Source: Marichromatium purpuratum 984
GTDB taxonomy: Bacteria; Pseudomonadota; Gammaproteobacteria; Chromatiales; Chromatiaceae
Assembly (NCBI RefSeq): GCF_000224005.2
Contig: NZ_CP007031.1
Location: 2,261,001-2,325,000 of the forward strand
DNA length: 64,000 nucleotides
Direction of reading: 5' to 3'
The notes below the pieces were generated by a model. That model searched no databases and was not told the origin of the DNA. It saw only the letters and a program-made list of their open reading frames with translations. Below, in pieces: positions 63,738 through 64,000 of the stretch. The position numbers and the translations under genes were made by a program. Within the stretch, counting starts at the first letter, position 1, and the number at the start of each line of letters is the position of its first letter.

Positions 63738-64000
<263 letters not shown>

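Overview
The window is GC-rich DNA of a Gram-negative bacterium. BamD, SthA, MetE/MetR, RluD, PgeF, proteobacterial GshA and a tRNA-Met very like the enteric elongator tRNA point to a gammaproteobacterium. The high GC, the habit of carrying heptanucleotide repeats between genes, and the density of hybrid kinases would fit a purple sulfur bacterium (Chromatiaceae), but that is inference; no photosynthesis or sulfur-oxidation gene lies here to prove it.

Layout. 1-979: C-terminal end of a hybrid sensor kinase. 1163-4689: arsenic resistance cluster (arsR, thioredoxin-type arsC, ACR3 pump, DUF318 permease, small CxxC thioredoxin-fold protein). 4690-5271: decayed reading frames. 5272-7818: KefC-type K+/H+ antiporter with its quinone-reductase-like ancillary subunit. 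8258-13673: metR/metE divergent pair, glyA, folK. 14486-31888: a large exopolysaccharide (EPS) locus. 32257-41048: two-component and c-di-GMP genes (small ORF, HAMP-PAS-PAS hybrid kinase with HPt, CHASE-PAS-PAS kinase, lone receiver, HPt-REC-REC-GGDEF). 41502-49787: mostly housekeeping genes (tRNA-Met, ychF, manC, an IMPase-family gene, a Sel1 protein, tRNA-Leu, cls, a lytic transglycosylase, nth). 49751-50075: composite intergenic repeat. 50799-52698: HvfABC-type copper-binding RiPP cluster. 52901-63638: host-attachment family protein, sthA, an exported Pro/Met-rich protein, gshA, prc, the rluD-pgeF-gcvR-def operon and bamD; a PII gene is cut by the right edge.

The most interesting part is the EPS locus. 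It has the expected Wzx/Wzy-type machinery: initiating sugar-phosphate transferase, glycosyltransferases, Wzy-like polymerase, giant SLBB export protein, Wzz-like protein, Wzx flippase, and a sulfotransferase that suggests a sulfated product. In addition, STAS domains are fused directly to two of the enzymes: one at the N-terminus of the initiating transferase and two in tandem at the C-terminus of a WecG/TagA glycosyltransferase. The same operon ends with a complete partner-switching module: receiver-PP2C phosphatase (RsbU-like), stand-alone STAS protein (RsbV-like) and HATPase anti-sigma-type kinase (RsbW-like). No sigma factor or transcription factor lies next to it. The simplest reading is that serine/threonine phosphorylation of STAS domains controls polysaccharide assembly directly. 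This is inferred from domain content and operon structure.

Limits: all identifications come from reading motifs and comparing with remembered families; no database search was run. Promoters and operators are pattern matches only.
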